From the NCBI RefSeq assembly GCF_020447315.1, contig NZ_JAJADQ010000002.1, forward strand, positions 496,001-560,000: 64,000 nucleotides of DNA, in the 5' to 3' direction. Positions 16,675 to 25,336 of the stretch are shown here, in pieces. Each line of letters begins with the position of its first letter. The first letter of the stretch is position 1. The position numbers and the translations under genes were made by a program. A model generated the notes under the pieces. It had not been told where the DNA came from. It saw only the letters and a program-made list of their open reading frames with translations, and ran no database searches. The DNA comes from Hymenobacter nitidus (GTDB lineage: Bacteria > Bacteroidota > Bacteroidia > Cytophagales > Hymenobacteraceae).

Positions 16675-19600
16675 ATGCCCGCCCTTCCCGCCTCACCCGA
16701 CTCTTTGGCCGCTCAGCTGCAACAGGAGCAGACCCGGCGCCTGCAAGCCGAGGCCCGGGTAGCGGCCCTGGAGCAACAGCTGGCCCAGAGCCAGGCCACT
16801 GCGCAGCGCACCCACACCCGCCTGGCCTCGCTGGTGCAGAACCTGCGCCTGGGCTTTATGCTCGTCGACGACAACGGCATGGTGGAGCTGGTCAACCAGC
16901 GCTACTGCGAGCTGTTTGGCCTTGAAGACGTGTCGGCCCAGGCCACGCCGCTGGCGGGCATGGAAGTAGCCGCCCGCATCCGCCACAAGTTTCAGGACCC
17001 GGAAGCCTACCTGGCCCGGGCCGCCGCCATTCGGGCCCAGGGCCAGTCGGTGCTGAACGAGGAGCTGGTGCTGGCCGACGGCCGCGTGCTGGAGCGCGAC
17101 TACCTGGTGCTCGACAGCGTGATGGCCGGCCGCCTGGTGTGCTACCGCGACGTGACCGAGCGCCACCAGCGCGAGGCCCAGCTGCGCACGGTTTCGCTTA
17201 TTGCCGAGCAAAACCCCAACCCCGTGCTGCGCCTGGCCCACGACGGGCAGCTGGTATATGCCAACCCCGCCGCGGCCCCGCTGGTAGCAGCCCTGCACCA
17301 GGAGCAGGCCCTGCACCACCAGCTCCGGGCATTGGTGACGGCGGCCCTGACCACGGCCAATGCCCAGCAGCAGGAAATCAGCGTGGGCGACCAGCACTTT
17401 CTGCTGCGGGTAGTGCCCGTGCCCCAGCAGCAGTACACCACCCTGTACCTGGTCGATATTACGGCCCGCCGCCAGGCCGAGCAGCAGCTGGCCGAGCAGC
17501 AGGAGTTCTACGAAACCATCCTGAAAGAGCTGCCCGTGGGCGTATCGGTGTTTGATGCCCAGCACCGCTACCTGTTTGCCAATGCCAACGTGCTGCCCGA
17601 CGAGGCCACCCGCCAGTGGATGATCGGCAAGGACAACTTTGAAGTCACGGCGCACCGCGGGCGGCCCCGGGCCCTGGCCGAGCAGCGCCACCAGATGTTC
17701 CAGTGGGCCGTGGCCAACCGGCGCGACATGCAGTGGGAGGAAACGGTGGAAGAAACAACCGGTACTTTTCACGTGCTGCGCCGCTTCCACCCCATTTTCA
17801 ACCCCGACGGCAGCCTGCGCCTGCTGGTAGCCTACGGCCTCGACATCACGGCCCGCCGCCAGGCCGAGCAGCAGCTAGCCGAGCAGCGCGAGTTCTACGA
17901 GGCCATTCTGGATGAGCTGCCCGTGGGTGTGGCCGTGTTTGATGCCCAGCACCGCTACCTGTTTTCCAACCCCGCCGTGCTCAGCGACGAGGCCACCCGC
18001 CAGTGGATGATCGGCAAGGACAATTTCGAGTCGGTGGCCTACCGCGGGCGGCCCCGCGCTCTGGCCGAGCAGCGGCAGCAGATGTTTGAGCAGGCCATCC
18101 GCGAAGCCCGGGACGTGGAGTGGGAAGAAACTGTGGAAGACCAGCACGGCCGCTTTCATCACATGCTGCGGCGGTTCCGCCCCGTTTTCAACGACAACGG
18201 CAGCCTGCGCATGATGGTCTCGCACGGCCTGGACGTGACCGAGCGCAACCGCGCCGAGCAGCAGCTGGCCGAGCAGCGCGAGTTCTACGAAACCATTCTC
18301 AACGAGCTGCCCGCCGATATTGGCGTCTTCGATACCCAGCACCGCTACCTGTATGTTAATCCGGTCGGCATCAAAAACCCTGAGGTGCGGGCCTGGATTA
18401 TCGGCAAGGACCACTTCGAGTACTGCGCCTACCGCCAGCGGCCCCTGGAGCTGGCCGAGCAGCGTAAGCGCATGTTCGACGAGGTAATCGGGGAGCGGCG
18501 CCGCGTGACGCACGAGGAAACGGTGCAGACGCCCGAGGGGCCGCGCCGCCTGCTGCGCATGATGCAGCCCGTGTTCAACCCCGACGGCTCGGTGCGCCTG
18601 ATTGTGGCCTACGGCCTTGATATAACCGAGCGGCACCATGCCGAGCAGCAGCTGGCCGAGCAGCAGAAGTTCGTGCAGCAGATTGTCGACACGTCGCCGT
18701 ACTTTCTGTACGTGACCGATACGACCGGCCGGCCGGTGTTTACCAACGTCAGCTTTGCCGATATTCTGACCCGCAGCCACCACCTGCAGACGGCCACCTC
18801 CGACGACACGCCCGAGGCGGCCGAGCTGCGCCAGCTCACGGCCTGGAATGACGTGGTTATTGCCACCGGGGAGGAAGTGTCGGGTGAAATGCCCTTCACG
18901 CTGGCCTCGGGCGAGGTGCGGCAGCTGCAGGTGGTGAAACGCCCCTTGCAGCGGCCCAACGGCACCACGGAGGTGCTTACCGTCTGCGCCGACATTACGG
19001 AGCTGAAGCGCGCCAAGCGCGAGGCGGAAGCCGCGGCTACGGCCCGGGAAAACTTCCTGGCCAACATGAGCCACGAGATTCGCACGCCCATGAACGGCGT
19101 GCTGGGCATGGCCGGCCTGCTCACGCGCACCCCGCTGAGTGCGCAGCAGCAGGAATACGTGGCCATTATCCGCAACTCGGGCACCCACCTGCTGGGCCTG
19201 CTGAACGACATTCTGGATGTGGCCAAAATCACCTCGGGCAAGCTGGAGCTGGAGCAGATTCCCTTCGACGTAAACCAGACCCTGCAGACCGTGGGGCAAA
19301 CCATGAGCTACCAGGCGGCCGGCAAGGGCCTGAGCTTCAGCATCGAGCCGGTGGCGCTGCCCCGGGCGGCCGTGCTCAGCGACCCGCAGCGCCTGAGTCA
19401 GGTACTGCTCAACCTGCTCAGCAACAGCCTCAAGTTCACGGAGCGCGGCGGCATTACCCTCAGCGGCCGCCTGCTGGCCGAAACCGAGGACACGCTCACC
19501 ATTGGCTTTCTGGTAACCGATACCGGCCTGGGCGTGGCTGCCGATAAGCAGGAGGCCATTTTCTCGACTTTCACCCAGGCTTACGCCGATACCAGCCGCC

Positions 19601-20541
19601 GCTTTGGAGGCTCGGGCCTGGGCCTCTCCATCAGCAGCAGCCTGGTCGAGCAGCTGGGCGGCCACCTGCTCATGTGCAGCGTGCCCGACCAGGGCACCTC
19701 CTTCGGCTTTACCCTGTGCTTGCAGAAGGCCCCGGCCGAAGCCCTCGACACCACCTCGCCGGCCGGGCAGGAAGAAGATCTGGCCCAGGCCAGCGCCGCC
19801 ATGCGGGGCCTGCGCGTGCTGCTGGTGGAAGACCACGACGTGAACCGGCAGCTGGCCCAGCTGGTGCTCGAAAGCTACGAAGTGGTGGTAGAAACGGCCA
19901 CCGACGGCGGCGCGGCGCTGGCCTTGTTCGAGCACAACCCCTACGACGTGATTCTGATGGATATCCAGATGCCGGGCATGAACGGGCTGGAAGCTACGGC
20001 CCGCATCCGGCAGCACCCCGACGTGGCCCGGTCCCAGACGCCCATCATTGCCCTGACGGCCAACGCCTTTCTGGCCGACAATGAGAAATACCTGGCCGCG
20101 GGCATGAACGACTGTCTGGCCAAGCCCTTCGAGGCCACTGATCTGGTGCGGAAGATTCTGGTGCTGCACCGGGCCGATGCCCGCCCCAGCCAGCCCCTGT
20201 TTGCCCTCGACGACCTGCAGCGCATGGCCCGCGGCAACCCGGCCTTCCTGCGCCGCATTCTCGACTCCTTCCTGACTCATACCCCGGCGATGGTGCAGGA
20301 CCTGCAGGATGCCGCCACCAGCGCCGACTGGCCGCGGGTTTCGGCCGTGGCGCACCGCATCAAGCCTTCGCTGAAGCTGCTGATGGCCCAGGAGCTGCTG
20401 CCCTACATTGCCACCCTGGAAGAGACCCAGGCCCCCACCGATGCCCGCACCGCGGCGGCTCAGCACCTGCATCAGCTGCTCTCGCAACTGCTCTGGCAGA
20501 TACAGCACCACGTTTCCAACATGCCCACCGACCCGGCTTAG
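16675..20541 (+). CDS. Multi-PAS hybrid histidine kinase with receiver and HPt domains
   Basis: A 1288-residue soluble sensor kinase without membrane segments. Order: coiled coil (15-50), a PAS (about 55-170), a degenerate PAS (175-265), three near-identical PAS units in tandem (about 268-655, each 129-130 residues), a further PAS (660-780), HisKA with FLANMSHEIRTPMNG (His800), HATPase_c (QVLLNLLSNSLKFTERGG; GGSGLGLSIS), a receiver with Asp1096 (LMDIQMPGMNG) and Lys in CLAKPFE, and an HPt domain with His1227 (AVAHRIKPSLK). It is thus a complete phosphorelay chain lacking only the final regulator. The PAS units probably sense a soluble or redox cue. The gene converges on a lone receiver gene across a shared terminator. 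Confidence 0.95.
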   Translation: MPALPASPDSLAAQLQQEQTRRLQAEARVAALEQQLAQSQATAQRTHTRLASLVQNLRLGFMLVDDNGMVELVNQRYCELFGLEDVSAQATPLAGMEVAARIRHKFQDPEAYLARAAAIRAQGQSVLNEELVLADGRVLERDYLVLDSVMAGRLVCYRDVTERHQREAQLRTVSLIAEQNPNPVLRLAHDGQLVYANPAAAPLVAALHQEQALHHQLRALVTAALTTANAQQQEISVGDQHFLLRVVPVPQQQYTTLYLVDITARRQAEQQLAEQQEFYETILKELPVGVSVFDAQHRYLFANANVLPDEATRQWMIGKDNFEVTAHRGRPRALAEQRHQMFQWAVANRRDMQWEETVEETTGTFHVLRRFHPIFNPDGSLRLLVAYGLDITARRQAEQQLAEQREFYEAILDELPVGVAVFDAQHRYLFSNPAVLSDEATRQWMIGKDNFESVAYRGRPRALAEQRQQMFEQAIREARDVEWEETVEDQHGRFHHMLRRFRPVFNDNGSLRMMVSHGLDVTERNRAEQQLAEQREFYETILNELPADIGVFDTQHRYLYVNPVGIKNPEVRAWIIGKDHFEYCAYRQRPLELAEQRKRMFDEVIGERRRVTHEETVQTPEGPRRLLRMMQPVFNPDGSVRLIVAYGLDITERHHAEQQLAEQQKFVQQIVDTSPYFLYVTDTTGRPVFTNVSFADILTRSHHLQTATSDDTPEAAELRQLTAWNDVVIATGEEVSGEMPFTLASGEVRQLQVVKRPLQRPNGTTEVLTVCADITELKRAKREAEAAATARENFLANMSHEIRTPMNGVLGMAGLLTRTPLSAQQQEYVAIIRNSGTHLLGLLNDILDVAKITSGKLELEQIPFDVNQTLQTVGQTMSYQAAGKGLSFSIEPVALPRAAVLSDPQRLSQVLLNLLSNSLKFTERGGITLSGRLLAETEDTLTIGFLVTDTGLGVAADKQEAIFSTFTQAYADTSRRFGGSGLGLSISSSLVEQLGGHLLMCSVPDQGTSFGFTLCLQKAPAEALDTTSPAGQEEDLAQASAAMRGLRVLLVEDHDVNRQLAQLVLESYEVVVETATDGGAALALFEHNPYDVILMDIQMPGMNGLEATARIRQHPDVARSQTPIIALTANAFLADNEKYLAAGMNDCLAKPFEATDLVRKILVLHRADARPSQPLFALDDLQRMARGNPAFLRRILDSFLTHTPAMVQDLQDAATSADWPRVSAVAHRIKPSLKLLMAQELLPYIATLEETQAPTDARTAAAQHLHQLLSQLLWQIQHHVSNMPTDPA
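17476..18654 (+). repeat. Tandem intragenic repeat encoding three PAS units
   Basis: The segment beginning GCCGAGCAGCAGCT recurs at 17476, 17863, 18253 and 18640, that is with periods of 387, 390 and 387 bases, in frame. Each unit encodes EFYE.IL.ELP..., a QHRYL strand, an IGKD block, a RP.LAEQR block and an EETVE/Q block. High nucleotide identity between units points to recent duplication or ongoing gene conversion. Confidence 0.88.
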
Positions 20542-20554
20542 CAGCTTTTGCGGG

Positions 20555-20599
20555 CACAGCAAGGCCCCGGACTTCAGGAAAGTCCGGGGCCTTGCTGTG
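20555..20599. terminator. Bidirectional hairpin between convergent genes
   Basis: A perfect 19-bp stem (20555-20573 with 20581-20599) with a 7-base loop lies between the stops of the hybrid kinase and the leftward receiver gene. It probably serves both genes; T-runs are weak on both sides. Confidence 0.7.
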
Positions 20600-20634
20600 G
20601 GTGGGCTTATGCGGTGCGGTAGCCCGGGTGGGTA

Positions 20635-21084
20635 TTAGCGCAGCGTCTCGGAGCCGGGGAGCACGAATTTATTGACGGTGGCATCAGCCTTTCCGCTGCG
20701 CACCAACTCGGCCACTTTGTGTACGGCTTGCAGAAACCGCTCGTAGTCGAATGGCTTGACCAGATAGTCGGCGACCCGCAACTCGAAGGCTTCCCAGGCA
20801 AAGTTCTCGTGGGCCGTGGTGAGCACCACGTGGGGCGGCTCGGGCAGCAGGCGGAGCATGTCGAGCCCGTTCAGATCGGGCATTTCCACGTCTAGAAACA
20901 GGACATCGACGCGGCGGCCGGTGCTGAAAAAGCTCAGGCCCTCAACGCTGCCCGACAACGAGGCCTCTACGCGCAGCAAGCCGCTGAGCTCAACGTAGTG
21001 CTCCAAAGTAAGCCGATTGATTTCGTCGTCATCCAGAATAGCGCACGTTAGCAAGGTGGGCTCGGCGGCAGATTGTGGCAGCAT
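20635..21084 (-). CDS. Stand-alone response regulator (receiver domain)
   Basis: A 149-residue single-domain receiver: acidic pocket AILDDDEINR, phospho-acceptor in VLFLDVEMPDLNG, Thr/Ser switch in VVLTTAHEN and Lys in YLVKPFDYERFLQAV. The linker to ADATVNKFVLPG resembles the join to a LytTR DNA-binding domain in related regulators, but the chain ends there, and no LytTR sequence follows in any frame in the 90 bases after the stop. It may be a CheY-like shuttle for the convergent hybrid kinase (which has its own HPt) or a LytTR regulator shortened in evolution. The ATG at 21084 is used; the upstream in-frame alternative adds 16 unlikely residues. Confidence 0.82.
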   Translation of the reverse strand: MLPQSAAEPTLLTCAILDDDEINRLTLEHYVELSGLLRVEASLSGSVEGLSFFSTGRRVDVLFLDVEMPDLNGLDMLRLLPEPPHVVLTTAHENFAWEAFELRVADYLVKPFDYERFLQAVHKVAELVRSGKADATVNKFVLPGSETLR

Positions 21085-21402
21085 AATAAAACAGTATAAA
21101 GTACCGGGGCAACCCAGAAACCTGGCGGGCAAAGTAGACCGGTAACCAACAGAATTCTAGTCTACTTCCCTTTTCTAAATAGGTAGGATACAAAGATATA
21201 AGAATAATAAAATCGGGAAGCAGGCCGCTTGGCTTTATTCCGTGGTGCGGATGCCGGGCGTGCTTTGGATGCAATTAAGTGGCTGTAAGTCAGCTTCCAT
21301 TCCCGACACGCCAACCCGGAAAACGGGCAAATAATAACGCGGAGCGGGCCACCTAATCTTTTCGGGGGTCGTATAGCTGAGCAACACCAACCGCGTAAGC
21401 TG
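21085..21402. other. Gene-free divergent region
   Basis: About 318 bases between the leftward receiver gene and a rightward small gene. It is relatively AT-rich (notably 21160-21240). A TACTTTGC sequence on the minus strand near 21130 is a partial -7 element for the receiver gene. No RNA gene or repeat is evident. Confidence 0.5.
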
Positions 21403-21678
21403 ATGGAAACTCCCTATTTTAAGCCCATACCAACTGACTTGCCCGAGCAGGAAGCAGTGGCCCGCCTGAAGCGGCAGCGCCATGCCGAATGGGGTATTGC
21501 GGTAGCGTCAATGGGCGGCACCGGCCCCAAGCCCGCGCTGCTGCTTGAGTTGCAACGCTACATCGATGGCGAACTAACCATTCAGCAGATTGCTCAGCTG
21601 CCCTACCCGCCCGAGGTCAACCAATCGACGGCCCTACAGGCCATTCTTACCCGCGAGCGGCTTACCAACGCTGCGTAA
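21403..21678 (+). CDS. Small hypothetical protein (91 aa)
   Basis: A 91-residue soluble protein: METPYFKPIPTDLPEQEAV, a Lys/Arg-rich helix (ARLKRQRHAEWGIAV), a Gly-rich turn ASMGGTGPKP, then a helix LLLELQRYIDGELTIQQIAQL. The last helix vaguely recalls antitoxin-like C-terminal segments, but no toxin gene is adjacent, so I make no functional claim. It is followed closely by a strong terminator, which supports its being an expressed gene. Confidence 0.6.
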   Translation: METPYFKPIPTDLPEQEAVARLKRQRHAEWGIAVASMGGTGPKPALLLELQRYIDGELTIQQIAQLPYPPEVNQSTALQAILTRERLTNAA

Positions 21679-21681
21679 GGC

Positions 21682-21714
21682 AAAAAAGCCTGGCCACTTG
21701 GCCAGGCTTTTTTT
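21682..21714 (+). terminator. Rho-independent terminator
   Basis: A perfect stem AAAAAAGCCTGGCC / GGCCAGGCTTTTTT with a 4-base loop and a run of seven Ts follows the 91-aa gene by 3 bases. The A-run on the left also makes it usable from the minus strand for the ankyrin gene. Confidence 0.85.
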
Positions 21715-21761
21715 GTACTACCATTGGCATGGCAGGCCAGCAGGACCGTGAAGGAGCCGGC

Positions 21762-22256
21762 TTACTGGGCCTGCCGGGGCTGGAGCAGCTGGAAGGCTTC
21801 TTCATTGCCCTGCTGCACGGCCAGATCAAGGGCGGTAAGGCCCCGCGCATCCCGGATGGTGGTATCGGCACCGGCTTCGAGGACAAGCTTTACCAGGTTA
21901 TTGCGCCCAAAAAGGGTAGCAAACATCAGGGCCGTGCCACCATTGCCATTCTGCAGATCCAGGTGGGCGCCGTGCTCAATAAGAAGCGTGGCAATGGCGG
22001 GATACCCTTTAAAGCAGACGCCCATCAGGGCCGTATTGCCGCTCACGTCCTGGACGTTAGGATCAGCACCGGCGGCCAGCAGCGCCCGGGTAGCTTCCAG
22101 CTGCTCGTCGTAGGCGGCCACGATGAGGGGAGTAAAGCCTTTGCCATTTTGCACGTTTACGTCCACCTGCTGCAGCAGCTCCTGCAGGTGGGGTACGTCG
22201 CCGCGCCGGGCGGCATCAAAGAGTAAGTCTTCGGGGCGGGCAGAAGAAAAATCCAT
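21762..22256 (-). CDS. Ankyrin-repeat protein
   Basis: A 164-residue protein made of four to five ankyrin repeats: DAARRGDVPHLQELLQQ, GFTPLIVAAYDEQLEATRALLAAGAD, GNTALMGVCFKGYPAIATLLIEHGAH, GGTALMFATLFGRNNLVKLVLEAGAD and GLTALDLAVQQGNEEAFQLL. There is no signal peptide, so it should be a cytosolic protein-binding module. Small ankyrin proteins of this kind often accompany catalases in other bacteria; the catalase in this window is about 12 kb away, so no operon link is seen. Upstream lies a long gene-free region. Confidence 0.92.
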   Translation of the reverse strand: MDFSSARPEDLLFDAARRGDVPHLQELLQQVDVNVQNGKGFTPLIVAAYDEQLEATRALLAAGADPNVQDVSGNTALMGVCFKGYPAIATLLIEHGAHLDLQNGNGGTALMFATLFGRNNLVKLVLEAGADTTIRDARGLTALDLAVQQGNEEAFQLLQPRQAQ

Positions 22257-22813
22257 CAGTTTTCAGAGTGTGATTTACGCATATGCTCCCCCCACTACGG
22301 AATTAAAGGTCCGCATGATTACTCCACCGGGAAATTTAGCACGCTACCGGTTTAGGCGCCGCTCATGGTCGGCCCGACCTGCATAACCGATGCTGCAGGA
22401 AAAGGGGCCGCGGTAGTGCCACACAGCCTGGGACATCAGGTAATGCTAGCCGTAACGCCTCACCCTACAGCGCACTGATAAATTGGTACTTAACTTTTAT
22501 TGCCAGCGTTTGGTGCACGCCGCAATACAGGAAGCGATGCTCGGACTAATTACTGCTTTAGGCCTCAGCAATAGCAGTGAGAGTTCTAAACTCCAAATTA
22601 AAAATAGTGACAAACCCTCAACTGCCCCAAAGCAATTTCTGCACGCTCCCAGATAACCCCACATTTTTATCCGAGTTGTGAGCTATCCGTACCTGACCTT
22701 TGGGGGTTGGATACCGCGGCACCCCAAACGGTAATTGATTTTGTCCGACACGCATAAAAAAAGCGCCGGTAGCGGCGCTTTTTTTATGCGTGTCGGACAA
22801 AATCCGGTGTATA
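22257..22813. other. Gene-free region with long palindrome
   Basis: About 557 bases without a convincing gene. It is AT-richer than its surroundings and holds the perfect inverted repeat at 22738-22803. Open frames crossing that palindrome exist only because its arms mirror each other. A weak G/C hairpin lies at about 22698-22730. Confidence 0.55.
22738..22803. repeat. Perfect 31-bp inverted repeat, terminator-like core
   Basis: Arms 22738-22768 and 22773-22803 are exact reverse complements with a 4-base loop (GTAG). The inner part is a standard intrinsic terminator (GCGCCG stem with seven As and seven Ts), but the arms continue another 18 bp past the T-run, which is unusual. It lies 10 bases from the stop of the leftward AT-hook gene and could terminate it. 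Confidence 0.85.
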
Positions 22814-23065
22814 CTACTCAGCAGCGGCAGCTTTGGGCTTACGGCCACGCTTGGCGCCATTCGGGTTGGTTGCGCGGGGCTTGCGCACTTTGGCAGCGGG
22901 CTGATAGTCATCGGCCAACACCGTTTCCATATCGGCTACGGCCTGATTCAGGGCATTGATGGCGGAGGCAACGCCCCGCAGCGCCTTGCGCAAATCCTTC
23001 TTAACAACGTCGCTGTTTTTAGCTGACTTAAGGACCTCTTCGAATTGGCTGAAATCTAATGCCAT
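22814..23065 (-). CDS. Small AT-hook-tailed DNA-binding protein
   Basis: An 83-residue protein with a helical N-terminal part (FEEVLKSAKNSDVVKKDLRKAL; SAINALNQAVADMETVL) and a basic, unstructured tail (KVRKPRATNPNGAKRGRKPKAAAAE). KRGRKPK is an AT-hook core, which binds the minor groove of AT-rich DNA, so this is a candidate nucleoid-associated protein. The start at 23065 is backed by an excellent promoter 58 bp upstream (23123-23152). AT-rich gene-free DNA lies on both sides. Confidence 0.75.
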   Translation of the reverse strand: MALDFSQFEEVLKSAKNSDVVKKDLRKALRGVASAINALNQAVADMETVLADDYQPAAKVRKPRATNPNGAKRGRKPKAAAAE

Positions 23066-23604
23066 GCTGCAGTTTCTTTAGAGTGGATGAAAAATAGCGC
23101 TAGCCGGTGACCAACACTGCCGCAAACGTAACATATTGATTTTCGTTTTCAATTAATTTAAATAAAAGTTTTAAACTCGTTACACAAATAACATTGTCAA
23201 TAGCAGCGGCTGAAATTTCAGACGACTGCTGAATATGGCTGAGCTTGCGGCTTTACGCGCGCAGCGGCAAGCAGGTATATTGACAGAGCGTACATCTTTT
23301 CCCGTATTCTTTTTCACAACCGATGCCGGCCGATTGCAGGCTTCTTGCAGTGTTGCTGCTTGCAGCAAGGTGACATTTACGAAAATCCGGTCTGCGAAGC
23401 GCACTTTATTTACACCCTACTGCCACCATGCTTAGTCTATAAGGCATCCGCAGCTCACGGTTTTCCGGCCCCGGCCGGCGGCGGGCTCGTAGTGATACCA
23501 AGGCGCAGAAAGGCCCTATCAAAATATCGTCTCATCCGTATTGCAGCAAACGTTCTATGTTAGGTGGCCTCCGCCCAGTGCCGCCCCAACCTCCCCTCTG
23601 GTGC
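23066..23604. other. Gene-free AT-rich divergent region
   Basis: About 539 bases between the AT-hook gene and the PAS kinase gene. It contains the AT-hook gene promoter (23123-23152) and an AT-rich run around 23130-23215. An open frame at 23180-23404 on the minus strand has no family features and is not called. Confidence 0.5.
23123..23152 (-). promoter_or_regulatory. Full Bacteroidota promoter for the AT-hook gene
   Basis: On the minus strand TTG (23152-23150) is followed after exactly 19 bases by TACGTTTG (23130-23123), matching the TTG / N19 / TAnnTTTG consensus of the Bacteroidota primary sigma factor. The -7 element is 58 bp before the start codon. Confidence 0.72.
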
Positions 23605-24693
23605 ATGTCCGATCATCTAAACTTCTTTCGCCCACTCATTGAGAATAGCCAGGCCGTACACTTTGTGTACGACCTGACCAGCCACCAACTCGTCTACGTC
23701 AGCGACGCGTACGAGCGGATTATCGGTGATCCTGCCCAGCATGTTCAGGAAGACCTGCCCCTGTGGCTAACCCGCCTCCACCCCGACGACCACCAGTACG
23801 TGCGCCGGCGGCTCGAGCAGGCGGCGCCCGATGAGCTGGTTGAGAACGTGGACCTGCGCGTGGCGGGCCCCAATGAAACGACCCAGTGGCTATGCCTGAC
23901 GGCCTGCCGACAGCAGCCAGCGGCTCAGCAGCACTACCTGGTCGGGAGCCTGCGCGACGTTACGGCTGAGAAGGAGCGTATCATCAACGCGGAAAAGTTT
24001 AATACCAAGAAAAACGCTACGCTTGAAATTCTGGCCCACGATCTGGCCACGCCCATGGTGCTCCTCCAACAGCTGACCGGGTATCTGGCCAAAGGAGTTC
24101 AGAGCCATCTGACGCCCCCGCTGCAGGAGCTGGTGCACCTTATGGAGCGCACTTGCTCCGACGGCGTCAACCTAATCCGAGACTTTGTTGACAACGAGTT
24201 TATGGAGTCAACCAGCGTCCAACTCAAACGGGAGAGAATCAACCTTGTGCCCTGGCTCGGCACCCTGCTGGAAGAATACCAGCGCGCCGAGCGCCAGATT
24301 AATCTGAATTTTACCTACTTACCCCCTGCCGAGCCTGTTTATATTCAGCTGGACATCAACAAATTTCAACAGGTAATTAATAATCTGATCAGCAACGCCA
24401 TCAAGTTTACACCCGATGGCGGGCATATAACTGTGAGCCTGGAGCAGCAACCGGAGCAAATACTTGTTACGGTGCAGGACACGGGTATCGGCATTGCTGA
24501 AGCGCAGCAAGCCGTATTGTTTGAAAGGTTTACACCTGCTCGTCGCACGGGCCTGCGGGGCGAAAAAACCACCGGCCTGGGAATGTCAATTATCAAAAGC
24601 ATCGTGACGCTTCACCAGGGTCGTATTTGGTTATCGAGCCGGGAAGGCGAAGGCAGTGCTTTTTACATTGCACTGCCTACCCAAGATGCATAA
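23605..24693 (+). CDS. PAS-domain sensor histidine kinase
   Basis: A 362-residue soluble kinase. An N-terminal PAS domain (HFVYDLTSHQLVYVSDAYERI ... YLVGSLRDVTAEKE, residues 15-135) is followed by HisKA with LEILAHDLATPM (phospho-His within HDLATP) and a HATPase_c domain with QQVINNLISNAIKFTPDGG (N box), VQDTGIGI (G1) and KTTGLGMSI (G2). No receiver follows, and no regulator adjoins, so it is an orphan kinase. The ATG at 23605 (MSDHLNFFRPL) fits the PAS boundary better than the in-frame ATG 48 bases earlier. A hairpin with a T-run at 24765-24785 probably ends the transcript. Confidence 0.9.
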   Translation: MSDHLNFFRPLIENSQAVHFVYDLTSHQLVYVSDAYERIIGDPAQHVQEDLPLWLTRLHPDDHQYVRRRLEQAAPDELVENVDLRVAGPNETTQWLCLTACRQQPAAQQHYLVGSLRDVTAEKERIINAEKFNTKKNATLEILAHDLATPMVLLQQLTGYLAKGVQSHLTPPLQELVHLMERTCSDGVNLIRDFVDNEFMESTSVQLKRERINLVPWLGTLLEEYQRAERQINLNFTYLPPAEPVYIQLDINKFQQVINNLISNAIKFTPDGGHITVSLEQQPEQILVTVQDTGIGIAEAQQAVLFERFTPARRTGLRGEKTTGLGMSIIKSIVTLHQGRIWLSSREGEGSAFYIALPTQDA

Positions 24694-24764
24694 GGAGGAA
24701 ACGCAGAACGCCTATTCCCGCCTAGCAGCAACGGTCAATTACACCTACTTGTCAGCAGCAAGAT

Positions 24765-24785
24765 GAAAAAGCAGCCTGCTTTTTC
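24765..24785 (+). terminator. Intrinsic terminator after the PAS kinase
   Basis: GAAAAAGCA pairs with TGCTTTTTC around a 3-base loop, with the T-run inside the right arm. It lies about 70 bases after the kinase stop. Confidence 0.55.
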
Positions 24786-25211
24786 TCTTTGCGTTGAAGT
24801 ACTAATAATTTCCAGACACAGAAATTAAATCGGCAGGACCAGTAGGCAGTAAATGCGGCTTCAATTATGTATTCGTACTGCCCGCAGAAATATAATGCTG
24901 TTATAAATAGGCGCAAACAACCAACTGGTATAAAGAAGACTTGTATGCACGGAATAAAGAGAACATAACTAGCCTTGTGCAATAGTCATAAATATCTAAT
25001 TCAGGTAGGTTTAGAATGCATTAACACGACTATAGCTCAATACTCTATTTCACCTCATTACTGATCCACTGTATTGGTACAGCAAATTTCTGTACTGGCA
25101 GTATATCTATTTCTATGAAGCGGCATGAGGGATACATCCCCTATATTACTAGGAATGCTATTTGGCCTAGATTCCACCACCGCTTTACTCTGGCAGCTGC
25201 AACACAACAAT

Positions 25212-25243
25212 AAACCCCTTGCAAACGGATTTGCAAGGGGTTT
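25212..25243 (-). terminator. Terminator of tRNA-Thr
   Basis: A perfect 14-bp stem (25212-25225 with 25230-25243) with a 4-base loop starts 10 bases after the tRNA 3' end in the direction of transcription and is followed on the minus strand by a T-rich stretch. Confidence 0.75.
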
Positions 25244-25253
25244 ATGTAAAAGA

Positions 25254-25325
<72 letters not shown>

Positions 25326-25336
25326 GAATTGTGGTG

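Larger units (their letters stand above)
24694..25253. other. Gene-free AT-rich region before tRNA-Thr
   Basis: About 560 bases, AT-rich, with a terminator for the kinase gene at its left (24765-24785) and one for the tRNA at its right (25212-25243). No gene is supported. The lower GC and the flanking tRNA 3' end would suit a decayed integration site, but no integrase or direct repeat of the tRNA end is seen. Confidence 0.45.

Noticed and set aside
17476..18654. Repeat considered as a mobile or CRISPR-like array
   Set aside because: The repeat is in frame inside a kinase gene, with PAS-sized units and no spacers or terminal inverted repeats.
21403..21678. Antitoxin of a toxin-antitoxin pair
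   Set aside because: The last helix is only faintly antitoxin-like and no toxin gene adjoins; it is followed at once by a terminator.
22618..22959. Two open frames crossing the 22.7 kb palindrome with near-identical SDTHKKSA peptides
   Set aside because: The similarity is only the mirrored arms of the inverted repeat read on both strands; no start context or family supports a gene.
23180..23404. 74-codon minus-strand frame in the AT-rich gap
   Set aside because: No domain or signal; it lies upstream of the well-placed AT-hook promoter and has no promoter of its own.
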